IMG/VR virus record: IMGVR_UViG_3300049002_000009
Location: 1-47,574 of that record
Strand: one strand, 5' to 3'
From: a virus
DNA length: 47,574 nucleotides
Numbering within the stretch: the stretch's first letter is position 1; every line of letters starts with the position of its first letter. Under the pieces are notes generated by a model. That model was not told the origin of the DNA. It did no database searches and saw only the letters and a list, made by a program, of their open reading frames with translations. Shown here piece by piece: positions 8,434-15,562 of this stretch. The translations under genes and the position numbers were made by a program.

Positions 8434-8766
8434 TCAGCCCACGAGCTTCTGGTAGATAGGCGGGCGAGATGCCATCAGGGCGCACGGCTCCCCGCACCCC
8501 GGGCACACAAGCTCCGAGTCATCGACGGCGCTCAGGTAGTGCGTCTCGTTCAGCACGATCGGCAAATCGATCGCCCACACCCTATTCGTGGATCGAATCA
8601 TCCGAATCGGCCGAAACGACTCATGCTCCGGGCACCCCGGATCCATGCACCGCGCGAACCCCGCCACCTCATTCGGCGCAGGAGCCGCCTCCATCGCAGC
8701 CGCCGCCTGCGAAGCATCGATCACCCCCGCATCAATCAACGCCTGCAACTCTGCGGTCACAGGCAT
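8434..8766 (-). CDS. Zinc-ribbon-like small protein (110 aa)
   Basis: It starts with ATG at 8766 (MPVTAELQALIDAGVIDASQ). Two cysteine clusters are visible: CMDPGCPEH near residues 40-48, and CPGCGEPC near residues 88-95. Together they could bind one or two zinc ions. The N-terminal helix contains alanine-rich repeats. It is adjacent to collagen-like and fibre genes; no specific function is recognised. Confidence 0.68.
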   Translation of the reverse strand: MPVTAELQALIDAGVIDASQAAAAMEAAPAPNEVAGFARCMDPGCPEHESFRPIRMIRSTNRVWAIDLPIVLNETHYLSAVDDSELVCPGCGEPCALMASRPPIYQKLVG

Positions 8767-9260
8767 CAGAGCGTCACCGCCGCATGCGTAGCCGCCCGCT
8801 GCAACGCCAACGCATCCTCCCGATTGAACCTGTACGGCCCCGGCCCCGACGCGGACACGATCAACTGGCCGCCCGCCTGCGTGATCGTGAGACTCGCCGG
8901 ATCCTTATCCGGGTTCTCCGGATCCAACGACGCGTACACCGTTTCCGTCACCACAGGCGGCACATTGATCAGGCCCTCGCGCCGAACATCCCACTGGATC
9001 TCGCGGGTGGCCTCCATCGCCTCATCCGCATCCTCAAGCGCCCGCTTCGTCGCAGGCGTCTGATCGTACGTCCGGGCCTCAGACGCGGCACGCGCCTCCT
9101 CCGCGACCTTCTCATCCGTCGCGGCCTTGATCCCAGGGGCCGCCCCACTATGAACAGGGGAGCCGGCGGGCTCATCCAACGCGTCAACCAGCTCCTCAGT
9201 CGGAGTGGTTCCCTCCAGGCCCTCAACGGTCTCCTTATCGGCCTTCTTAGGCTGCGGCAC
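8766..9260 (-). CDS. Acidic low-complexity protein with C-terminal beta domain (164 aa)
   Basis: The GTG start at 9260 follows AAGGAGG. The first 90 residues are charged and Glu/Ala-rich (VEGLEGTTPTEELVDALDEP), probably disordered or helical. The C-terminal part is beta-rich and includes GPGPYRFNREDALALQRAA. It could be an assembly or virion protein. It is the first gene left of a solitary rightward gene at 9306. Confidence 0.68.
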   Translation of the reverse strand: MPQPKKADKETVEGLEGTTPTEELVDALDEPAGSPVHSGAAPGIKAATDEKVAEEARAASEARTYDQTPATKRALEDADEAMEATREIQWDVRREGLINVPPVVTETVYASLDPENPDKDPASLTITQAGGQLIVSASGPGPYRFNREDALALQRAATHAAVTL

Positions 9261-9270
9261 AATGGCCTCC

Positions 9271-9299
9271 TTCGCATGGGTTGTCTTACACAGTAGGAT
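9271..9299 (+). promoter_or_regulatory. Promoter for the solitary rightward gene at 9306
   Basis: A -35-like box TTCGCA (9271-9276) and a -10 box TAGGAT (9294-9299) are spaced by 17 bases. The ATG of the next gene begins seven bases after the -10 box, which places transcription start at or next to the first codon and predicts a leaderless message. The -35 box is a weak match. Confidence 0.5.
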
Positions 9300-9305
9300 T
9301 CGGGG

Positions 9306-9575
9306 ATGAGCAACCAGAGCAGCAGCACCGCCCAGTCCATTCGCCTAGCCGACGAATCCAACGAATACGAATCCGTCTCCGTCGAAGCTGTCCCACCAAC
9401 ATGGCGAGACATCTGGAAGATTCTGCGCGGCACCTACAAGCCGGTGGTGCGCCGTCGCAAGGTGCTCACCGTCGCAGGTGCCAGCAAGGTTCTCAAGGAA
9501 ACCTGGGCGTCGGGCGAGGTGCGAGACGCACTCAACCAACCCAGTCCACTCATGGACCTACTCAAGCGCGACTAG
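9306..9575 (+). CDS. Small hypothetical protein on the opposite strand inside the late region (89 aa)
   Basis: It begins MSNQSSSTAQSIRLADESNE. The sequence has an acidic Ser-rich N terminus, a central PTWRDIWKILRGTYKPVVRR segment and a helical C terminus ending MDLLKRD. It is the only rightward gene in a 12-kb leftward late block and appears to have its own leaderless promoter. Its stop overlaps the 3' end of the collagen-like fibre gene. A regulatory or moron-like function is possible but nothing in the sequence proves it. Confidence 0.7.
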   Translation: MSNQSSSTAQSIRLADESNEYESVSVEAVPPTWRDIWKILRGTYKPVVRRRKVLTVAGASKVLKETWASGEVRDALNQPSPLMDLLKRD

Positions 9576-10564
9576 AACGCCTGCCAGCGGACAAGCGATC
9601 CAGCCCTTACGACCACCGCTGACGCGGCAACCTCCGAACGAAACCGGGCCACCACAAGGCCCGCCGTGTTGCCGTTGCGCACAACACCCTGAATCGTCGC
9701 AAGACGCGGCACGTTGATCTGCTCAACCGCCGTCCCGACCGTCTCCACGCCATACGTCGAGCCGTACCGCAACGCCGACGACGTAGCACTGATCGGAATC
9801 TCACAACGCCACGACAACAACACCGGGGACACAGGGCCCGCAAGCGCCAGTACGACACCCGTCGTCAACGCCGCCGACTGAAACAACACCTGAAACTCAA
9901 ACTCGTAATCGCTGTTCGCGGCAACCGCAAACCCAAGGCTCGTCACATCCGCCAACGTCACCGTGCTATTGACCACATCCACCGGGAGCTTCGCGCGAAA
10001 CCACCCCGGATCGCCCTGCAACCCCTGCGCACCCTGCGCCCCAACCGGACCGATGGGCCCAACCGCACCCTGCGGCCCCGGAGAACCCGGCATACTCAAC
10101 CCCGTAGCCCCAACAGGGCCCGTGGCACCCGTCGCGCCCGGATCACCCTTCAACCCCTGAACACCCGGGACGCCCTGCGGACCAGCAGGACCCATCGCAC
10201 CCACAAGACCCTGAGCACCCGCCGGACCCGTAGGCCCAGGCAACCCCTGCGGTCCCTGCGCGCCAGCGGGACCCGTCAACCCCGGTGGACCCTGCGGCCC
10301 CGCCACCGAACTATCCGCCCCAGCGGCACCCGCCGCACCCTGCGGCCCAACCGGACCCCGCAAACTCGTCCGATACACCCACGCACGAGCCGACGAAAAC
10401 TCATACACATTCCCGTTACCAGAGATGTACCAATCCCCAACCGCCGCCTCAACAGACGGCACATCAGGACCCCACCACCACGAAGCACCCGCCGCACCCG
10501 CAGGACCCTGCGGACCCTGAATGCCACCACCCACCATCACGATCGAAGGATTCAACACAGCCAT
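9572..10564 (-). CDS. Collagen-like tail fibre or virion fibre protein (330 aa)
   Basis: The ATG at 10564 is coupled by TGATG to the homing endonuclease gene. After a short Gly-rich start and a [12 protein letters not shown] beta segment (about residues 47-58), residues about 70-190 are collagen Gly-X-Y triplets (for example [11 protein letters not shown] and [13 protein letters not shown]), interrupted once. The C-terminal 140 residues form a beta-rich head ([26 protein letters not shown]) like the trimeric tips of phage fibres. Collagen triplets trimerise the shaft; the tip probably binds the host surface. Confidence 0.85.
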   Translation of the reverse strand: MAVLNPSIVMVGGGIQGPQGPAGAAGASWWWGPDVPSVEAAVGDWYISGNGNVYEFSSARAWVYRTSLRGPVGPQGAAGAAGADSSVAGPQGPPGLTGPAGAQGPQGLPGPTGPAGAQGLVGAMGPAGPQGVPGVQGLKGDPGATGATGPVGATGLSMPGSPGPQGAVGPIGPVGAQGAQGLQGDPGWFRAKLPVDVVNSTVTLADVTSLGFAVAANSDYEFEFQVLFQSAALTTGVVLALAGPVSPVLLSWRCEIPISATSSALRYGSTYGVETVGTAVEQINVPRLATIQGVVRNGNTAGLVVARFRSEVAASAVVVRAGSLVRWQAF

Positions 10565-11094
10565 CAGAACAAGGCCGCATCAAGGTCGGAGGACACAACC
10601 TTAGGAAATACATCTGCTGCATCGGAATAGACCCGCAGAAGACGAAGTTCTTCGCGCAAACGAGCCATCTCCACCCACAACCGCGCATTCTGAGATAGCT
10701 TGAGCGCAGGCGAACGAGGGTTCGCACGTTCGACTCTGCACCACACGCTGACAGCCTGGCGCCAGATGGCGAAGTCGCGGGCCTTCTTTGCTCGCAGCGG
10801 ATGCCCGTCCAAGATGCAGACAAGCCGAGCACAGTCCTGCTTTGTGGCTACGACCCAGCGCAGGGATGGCGAGCCGTTGATCTCGGCTCGCCCATGGTCG
10901 ATGCGAGGACGAGACACGCTCCCAAGCCCAGTTCTTTCGCAGATCTCGCGCAGGATGTCCTCGTCGTCGGCACGAAGCTTGATCGACTGCCAGCATGAGA
11001 AATGTCCCCGCCCGTTGTTTGCTGGCTTGATGGCGAAGCATCCCTCGCCATCAATGAAGCCAGCCAGCCAATGTAGGAATGCGTCGTCAGTCAT
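10564..11094 (-). CDS. LAGLIDADG homing endonuclease, free-standing
   Basis: The 176-residue protein has one copy of the family motif, LAGFIDGEGCF, at residues 10-20. The final acidic residue of that motif lies in the active site. One motif means the enzyme should act as a homodimer. The gene is inserted between the terminase large subunit and the collagen-like fibre, with TGATG junctions on both sides. The start could be the ATG at 11094 or the GTG three bases earlier. Such genes cut intronless or endonuclease-free alleles and spread between phages. Confidence 0.88.
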   Translation of the reverse strand: MTDDAFLHWLAGFIDGEGCFAIKPANNGRGHFSCWQSIKLRADDEDILREICERTGLGSVSRPRIDHGRAEINGSPSLRWVVATKQDCARLVCILDGHPLRAKKARDFAIWRQAVSVWCRVERANPRSPALKLSQNARLWVEMARLREELRLLRVYSDAADVFPKVVSSDLDAALF

Positions 11095-12584
11095 CACGAC
11101 ATAAATCCTAACGGAGGCACCTCCGCAGCAGGCGTCAAAAACCGGCCCGGGATCGCACGATCAGGCTTGAAGCCCAGGTTCCGGTCGGGAGCAGACTGCT
11201 CAACCAGCGGGAACCACGGACGCGCCATACACGCGTAGCGAAGCGCGTCAAGCAAGTGATCGTTCTCCTTGATCGGCTTGAACTCCCCATCCGGCCTGTC
11301 CTCCGCCGCATACTCATCCGCCTCGTCGCGCAGCCGCACACAGCTCCGCGAGATCAACAACCGCCTGTGCTGCAACCGGCCACGAACCTGCTGAATCCCC
11401 GCCTCAACCGCATTCTGACCATCCGCACACCCGATACCCAACACAGCCAACGCGCTCTGCACGCTCTGAGCATTCGTCTGCGACCGCGACCTAGACGCAG
11501 GATCAATCACGAACAACGTCCCGCTCCTAGGGATACGCCACCGATCCAAAACACCCCAAACGGCCTTCGCGTAATCCTCCACGGTAGCGTCTTGCAACAA
11601 CAACTCATCAAAGACCGTGCCGACACCCTCATCATCGAACGCCAAGAACACAAACCCAGCGTTACGAATCCCCGGGTCGATCCCCACAACGATGTCCGTC
11701 GCCAACGACTCCCCACTAGGCGGCTCGATCACGCACCGCTCAAACTCCTCATAAATGATCCCGCCAACCTCAACGAAATCCCCAAACTCACGGGCCCGAC
11801 GCCACAAATCATTGTGGTAGGTAGCCAAGATGCGAGCGACCGCCGTCTTGCTCAACGTCGGATTGTCATGCATGCTGCCCCGCACAACCGTGATATCCGG
11901 CGACTCCCGCTTCTTGAAAATCTCGCGACGCACCCACCCCGTGTTCGTGTTGAGAGGCGTCATCGCGAACAACTCAAACCCGTCATGGTCCGCCAACCGC
12001 GTCAAACACTCCTCACGATGCTCCCGCGGCGGCGGCTCGTCATAGCCAACGAAATGCAGACTCGCACCACCAAGCGTCGAAGGGTCCTGCTTATACGTTT
12101 TGAAACTGATCGTGGACCCATTGCTAAACGTGAGCATCATGCGTTCGCCATTGAACGCCTTCCCCCAACTCCCACCCCTAAAGAACTCCGCACCAGTCCA
12201 ACGCTCAAACGCAGGCTTGAGACTGTCAAAGATCTTGTCCTCGGTGGGAGCTAACAGCCAGCCAGCGACGGGCGCCTCGAAGCGCTTGAACGGCCTCAAA
12301 CGCTCAGGGAGAGCTTCAGGCTTCAAACACTCGATAAGCGCACGCACAACGAGGACCGTGGACTTGCCGAAGCGATTGCCCGCAAACGCCGCCACAACAG
12401 GCGTACGCGCAGCCAAGAAGTCGCGCTGAGCTTGACTATGCCACTCAAACGCCTGAACCGGATTACGCTCCACCAGCTCAAAGAACGCACGCAACTCCTC
12501 GTCAACGATCGCGCGCTCAGCATCGCTGAGACGATCGTAGAAGATCCTCCGTCCGCCCGGCAACGAAATGATGCGATCAGGCAC
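11094..12584 (-). CDS. terL: Terminase large subunit
   Basis: I place the start at the GTG at 12584, which has GGGAGG six bases upstream; an in-frame GTG at 12608 lacks this. The protein has 496 residues. Walker A is GNRFGKST at residues 69-76; a Walker B-like segment is LHFVGYDEP. The C-terminal nuclease shows the acidic cluster DIVVGIDPGIRNAG, LFVIDPASRS and LLDALRYA. The enzyme is the ATP-driven packaging motor and nuclease that cuts concatemers at the portal. The next gene is coupled by TGATG. Confidence 0.93.
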   Translation of the reverse strand: MPDRIISLPGGRRIFYDRLSDAERAIVDEELRAFFELVERNPVQAFEWHSQAQRDFLAARTPVVAAFAGNRFGKSTVLVVRALIECLKPEALPERLRPFKRFEAPVAGWLLAPTEDKIFDSLKPAFERWTGAEFFRGGSWGKAFNGERMMLTFSNGSTISFKTYKQDPSTLGGASLHFVGYDEPPPREHREECLTRLADHDGFELFAMTPLNTNTGWVRREIFKKRESPDITVVRGSMHDNPTLSKTAVARILATYHNDLWRRAREFGDFVEVGGIIYEEFERCVIEPPSGESLATDIVVGIDPGIRNAGFVFLAFDDEGVGTVFDELLLQDATVEDYAKAVWGVLDRWRIPRSGTLFVIDPASRSRSQTNAQSVQSALAVLGIGCADGQNAVEAGIQQVRGRLQHRRLLISRSCVRLRDEADEYAAEDRPDGEFKPIKENDHLLDALRYACMARPWFPLVEQSAPDRNLGFKPDRAIPGRFLTPAAEVPPLGFMS

Positions 12585-13057
12585 GCAAAGCCTCCCAACG
12601 TAAGACACGGCCTAGGGAGAACAAAATCTCAGGGACGGACCGTAAATAAAACTGGGCCCCGGCCTGTTGGGCGCGGTCTCCCCCCCCCCCGTGCGGTGCG
12701 GCAGGGTTTGGGCCTGGGCGTGGGGGGTGGGGTATGGGCTTCAGCACACCCGATGCGTGAGCCTGCTCGCACACGCACACACATGGGCACACGCGGGGAT
12801 GAGCACGCACACAGCCATCCTCTCGATGCCCGATATGCGGGGGTACGAACGCAAGGGGGCACCCAGCGCAGGGCCTTAGCGTCGCCTTACGAGCCCCGGA
12901 AACAGCGCGTCGCGGACCGAACAGGGGCGAAACGGGGCTACAGACCCGAAAGGGCGTGCTCACGGTCGGCAGCACACGGGCTTAGACACGCCCTACGAAG
13001 CCCACACGATAGGTGCGCCGCACATCTACACGGGCGCAAACGGACCGACGAGCAGTG
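12585..13057 (-). other. Gene-free stretch between the terminase subunits, candidate packaging or regulatory site
   Basis: This 473-base stretch contains no convincing gene on either strand. It has a run of 11 C residues (12680-12690), an alternating purine-pyrimidine stretch (CA/CG-rich, about 12768-12808), and an 8-base-pair inverted repeat AGGGCGTG/CACGCCCT (12951-12958 and 12987-12994) with a competing GTGCT/AGCAC stem inside it. A short T-rich segment on the minus strand (12643-12651) follows a GC-rich block. Phage cos or pac sites often lie next to terminase genes; that assignment is inference. Confidence 0.4.
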
Positions 13058-13228
13058 CTAGGGACGGTCTTGTCCCTGCTTGTTCTTCTTGGTTGCTTGG
13101 TCGACTAGCTTGTCTACGCGTTCTCGCTCGCGGGGTGCTCGTGTTTTGAGCACGGCGCTTGCTAGGAGCACGAGTAGTAGTCCGATGATGGCGAGTGCTG
13201 CGATCCAGAGCAGCGGGTCGCCTTTCAT
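13058..13228 (-). CDS. Small membrane protein (56 aa)
   Basis: ATG at 13228 overlaps the terminase small subunit stop (ATGA). Residues 6-27 (LLWIAALAIIGLLLVLLASA) form one transmembrane helix, followed by a basic cytoplasmic tail (RAPRERERVDKLVDQATKK). Its position between the terminase subunits is unusual. Holin-like or membrane-tethering roles are possible but not supported by a motif. Confidence 0.75.
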   Translation of the reverse strand: MKGDPLLWIAALAIIGLLLVLLASAVLKTRAPRERERVDKLVDQATKKNKQGQDRP

Positions 13229-13701
13229 GCTGCTTGGGCTTCTTCGGCTGAGAGTTCTTCTGCGGTGCTGTCGATGAGGTAGCCCTGTTTTTCGAGGCCG
13301 CGGAGGATGTCGTCTGCTGTGCGGTGTTCGGTGATGCTGGTGGGGCGGCCTTCCATGAGCGCGATTTTGTCGATGGCGAGCGCCGCGGTCTTGATGAGGT
13401 TGAGGCCTGATTGTCCGGGTTCGCGTGTTCTGCCGGCGAGCAGGTTTTTTTCTTCTTGCTTGACGGCGATGAGGCTGACGCGTACGGCGGTTTGGGCGAG
13501 GTTGCGGAATTCGTCGATGCAGGCTTGGTCGATGAGTCGTGCGCGGTTGTTGAGGATGTGTTCGTAGCGTTCGGGCTGGTTCTTCGTCCAAGACCGGATG
13601 GTGCTGCTGGGGATGCCTGTGTGTTCTGAGGCTTGTTCGCTGTCTCCGAGTACGGCGAGTGCTGTTAGGCCGCGTTCGATGTCTGCGTCGGCGTAGGCCA
13701 T
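13225..13701 (-). CDS. terS: Terminase small subunit
   Basis: The 158-residue protein starts MAYADADIERGLTALAVLG. Its N-terminal 50 residues form a helix-turn-helix with the phrase SEHTGIPSSTIRSWTK, as in DNA-recognition domains of small terminases. This is followed by a helical oligomerisation region (ACIDEFRNLAQTAVRVSLIA). It lies upstream of the large subunit with only a small membrane gene and a gene-free stretch between. It recognises the packaging site and regulates the large subunit. The start directly abuts the upstream stop. Confidence 0.78.
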   Translation of the reverse strand: MAYADADIERGLTALAVLGDSEQASEHTGIPSSTIRSWTKNQPERYEHILNNRARLIDQACIDEFRNLAQTAVRVSLIAVKQEEKNLLAGRTREPGQSGLNLIKTAALAIDKIALMEGRPTSITEHRTADDILRGLEKQGYLIDSTAEELSAEEAQAA

Positions 13702-13881
13702 CTAGCGGCTCCTGTTGTGTTCGTACTGGGGCCTGTTGTCGATGCTCGCGTAGAACGCTATGAGGCGTTCTGTGGGCGTAGCTTGGGCAGGCGCCGTTGT
13801 GTTCCGCGTGGGCGTGTCGGCCGGTGTTGGGGCCGTTGAGCACGGAGCGTGGTACTTAGGGTACATGGTGCCCTTGCGCAT
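13702..13881 (-). CDS. Small hypothetical protein, Thr/Pro-rich (59 aa)
   Basis: ATG at 13881 follows the ASCH gene by one base, and the stop directly abuts the small terminase start. The N terminus (MRKGTMYPKYHAPC) is basic, the middle (residues 14-37) is rich in Thr, Pro and Ala and probably disordered, and the C terminus has a helix (ERLIAFYASIDNRPQY). No family was recognised. The tight spacing supports expression as part of the operon. Confidence 0.62.
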   Translation of the reverse strand: MRKGTMYPKYHAPCSTAPTPADTPTRNTTAPAQATPTERLIAFYASIDNRPQYEHNRSR

Positions 13882-13882
13882 G

Positions 13883-14578
13883 TCACATCGCTTCGTGTCG
13901 TGGTGTGCGGCGTTCGAGGGCTTTGGCGATCTGTTCGACGCTGCGGGCTGCGCGTCGTGTATCGAGGCCGGCTGCTCTGGCTTGGGCTTCTGCGTGGGCG
14001 AAGCGGACCGCAGCTTCTGCGCGTCGTTGGCTGCTTTGGTCTGTGGTGCGTGCTTCGTAGATGCGTTTGGCTTCGGCGTCCACGAATGCCTGCGGCGCCA
14101 ATGGGAGTTCGTCTATGGCGTTGCGTGGGTTGCTTGTGGCTTGGCGTGCTGTGAGGCGTCCACTACTGCGGGTCATCCATTGGTCGGGTTCTTCGGCTAG
14201 GGCGAGGGTTAGGACGTGGACAATGGTGCCTGTGTGCTTGAGGAAGCGTTGGGCGATCTCTTCGTCTGTGCGGTCGAATTGGTCTTGTCCAGATCGGCTC
14301 ATCCAGCTCTTGTCGTGGTGGATGAGCCATGCTCGTTTGAAGTTGAGGGGGCCGCGTACGCCGGGGTAGCCTTCGCGTTTGGCTTCGTCGCGTGTGAGGT
14401 CGCGTAGCTCGCGTCGTTCGATCCCGATGATTTGGGCGTGGCAGACAGTGCGGGTGCCGTCGTGGTCGCGCACCATGATCGGTAGTCGGGCGCCTACGCG
14501 TAGGGTGTCGTGGGTTGTGTGGTGCGTTGTTTTGCGCTGGCTGGCGATGGCGTCGGCTTGCTGGCGTGGGAGGATCAT
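13883..14578 (-). CDS. ASCH-domain protein (231 aa)
   Basis: I start the gene at ATG 14578, coupled by ATGA to the upstream gene, instead of a longer arginine-rich reading. Residues about 28-95 (VGARLPIMVRDHDG, VCHAQIIGIERRELRDLT, PLNFKRAWLIHHDKSW) fit the ASCH (PUA-like) fold, a small RNA- or nucleotide-binding barrel common in phages. The C-terminal 100 residues are helical and charged (RRAEAAVRFAHAEAQARAAG). A role in RNA binding or translation control is family inference. Confidence 0.65.
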   Translation of the reverse strand: MILPRQQADAIASQRKTTHHTTHDTLRVGARLPIMVRDHDGTRTVCHAQIIGIERRELRDLTRDEAKREGYPGVRGPLNFKRAWLIHHDKSWMSRSGQDQFDRTDEEIAQRFLKHTGTIVHVLTLALAEEPDQWMTRSSGRLTARQATSNPRNAIDELPLAPQAFVDAEAKRIYEARTTDQSSQRRAEAAVRFAHAEAQARAAGLDTRRAARSVEQIAKALERRTPRHEAM

Positions 14579-14775
14579 CGGGCGAACGGTCCCCAGTCTT
14601 GTTGGAGCTTGAGGACGGCGTTGTGGGCTTTCACGGCGTGGTCCGCGAGCTGCGGGGTGTCCAGTAGACCGATGAGTGCGTCGGTGTCGTGGGGCTCGTC
14701 GCCGTTTTGCGCGTAGATGGTGCGGCCAACCTTCCGTCCGGTGCGCCACGGCATCGTGAGCGGGTCGGGACTCAT
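14575..14775 (-). CDS. Hypothetical protein (66 aa)
   Basis: It starts with ATG at 14775 (MSPDPLTMPWRTGRKVGRTI), overlapping the upstream stop by ATGA, and overlaps the ASCH gene in the same way. The N terminus matches a short beta hairpin with GRKVGRTIYAQ; the C terminus is a helix with HAVKAHNAVLKLQQDWGPF. No family was recognised. Confidence 0.68.
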   Translation of the reverse strand: MSPDPLTMPWRTGRKVGRTIYAQNGDEPHDTDALIGLLDTPQLADHAVKAHNAVLKLQQDWGPFAR

Positions 14776-14939
14776 TGGAGTGCTGCTCCGATGCCGCCGC
14801 CGATGAGTGCGCCGAGTAGTCCCCCGAAGATCCATGCTGGGCCTAGGAGTGCCCAGCCGTCTTGCTGTCGTACGGCGATCCTGCCTGCGATCCATACGCC
14901 GAGGATGCAGCCGGCGATCGCTCCTATTGCGATTCTCAA
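14772..14939 (-). CDS. Small glycine-rich membrane protein (55 aa)
   Basis: The predicted start is TTG at 14939, coupled to the upstream stop (TTGA). Two transmembrane segments are visible: residues 2-18 (RIAIGAIAGCILGVWIA) and residues 34-53 (AWIFGGLLGALIGGGIGAA), joined by a short QQDGW-containing loop. The GxxxG patterns suggest helix packing. Such two-helix proteins near terminases may be holins or superinfection-exclusion proteins; neither is shown. Confidence 0.6.
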   Translation of the reverse strand: MRIAIGAIAGCILGVWIAGRIAVRQQDGWALLGPAWIFGGLLGALIGGGIGAALQ

Positions 14940-15040
14940 CAGGCCCCGAGTCCGCAGAGGGCGCGGTGGAGGAGTTCCGTGGCGTATGTGAGCGCTACGC
15001 CTACTTGCACGAGGAGGTCGAGGATGGCTTGTGGGGTCAC
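14936..15040 (-). CDS. Very small amphipathic protein (34 aa)
   Basis: GTG at 15040 overlaps the upstream stop (GTGA), and the stop overlaps the next start. The peptide is one long helix (AILDLLVQVGVALTYATELL) with two cysteines near the C terminus. It belongs to a run of four tiny hydrophobic proteins (14772-15222). Coupling on both sides supports a real gene, but its size limits confidence. Confidence 0.55.
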   Translation of the reverse strand: MTPQAILDLLVQVGVALTYATELLHRALCGLGAC

Positions 15041-15222
15041 GCTGAGCCCGTGAGGATGAATTGGATGGCGTTGACGGCGCCGCGGATGATGAGGACTTGA
15101 ACGCCGTCCACGATGAGGTTCGTTCCGCCTTGGATGGCGTCCAGCGTGATGTTGAGGCCGCCGCTGATGGCGTGGATCAATGTGGGGCCGATGACGGGGA
15201 TCTGTTCGAGGAGCCTTAGCAC
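15037..15222 (-). CDS. Small hydrophobic protein opening the late operon (61 aa)
   Basis: The GTG start at 15222 has a textbook ribosome binding site, AGGAGG six bases upstream. The sequence is hydrophobic throughout (EQIPVIGPTLIHAISGGLN, LIVDGVQVLIIRGAVNAI) and resembles an amphipathic membrane-associated helix pair. It is the first gene of the leftward late transcript, with the divergent promoter region immediately upstream. Confidence 0.7.
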   Translation of the reverse strand: MLRLLEQIPVIGPTLIHAISGGLNITLDAIQGGTNLIVDGVQVLIIRGAVNAIQFILTGSA

Positions 15223-15327
15223 GCGTCGCCTCCTGGGGTCGCTCAGAATCGTAGTGCTTTGCGGACCACGGTACCCTGTGCTGGCATGACATCACGCAAG
15301 ATACCTCAGCGGTAGCCCGGTGCTGGT
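15223..15327. promoter_or_regulatory. Divergent intergenic region with repeated promoter-like elements
   Basis: The region separates the leftward late operon from a rightward membrane-protein unit. On the plus strand two copies of CGGTA-SC followed by GCTGG-Y-ATG occur at 15269-15288 and 15310-15330. A third is at 16299-16318. The second and third copies end in the ATG of real genes. The first copy ends in an ATG that opens a nine-codon reading frame (15286-15315, MTSRKIPQR). TACCCT and TAGCCC are possible -10 boxes. The minus-strand promoter was not identified with confidence. Confidence 0.45.
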
Positions 15328-15558
15328 ATGGCACCGGAGAGCCAGGGATGGTCGCAACGCGCATTGGATCAGTTGTCGAAGCGCGTGGATGCCCTTGAGA
15401 TCGCGTTTGCGCGTCTGATCGGCGTCAAGCCTACGGATGAGCAGTTGGCTGACCCGAAGATGTTTCGGTTGGGCGTGAAGGATTGGATTGGGATTGCGGC
15501 AACGATCGTTGTGCCGCTTGCGATAGCAATCTTGGGCATCAAGTACGGGGTAAAGTGA
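15328..15558 (+). CDS. Coiled-coil plus single transmembrane protein, holin-accessory-like (76 aa)
   Basis: It starts with ATG at 15328 (MAPESQGWSQRALDQLSKRV). Residues 10-32 form a short amphipathic coiled coil; residues 53-70 (WIGIAATIVVPLAIAILG) form one C-terminal transmembrane helix. This layout matches XhlA-like or holin-associated phage proteins. There is no ribosome binding site. The ATG sits at the end of a CGGTAGC...GCTGG promoter-like repeat, so a leaderless or nearly leaderless message is likely. The function call is by layout only. Confidence 0.72.
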   Translation: MAPESQGWSQRALDQLSKRVDALEIAFARLIGVKPTDEQLADPKMFRLGVKDWIGIAATIVVPLAIAILGIKYGVK

Positions 15559-15562
15559 TCTG

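Noticed and set aside
12577-12975. Minus-strand frame (132 codons) through the gap between terminase subunits
   Set aside because: Cys/Pro/His-rich composition, no ribosome binding site, and it reads across the poly-C tract. The gap was treated as noncoding.
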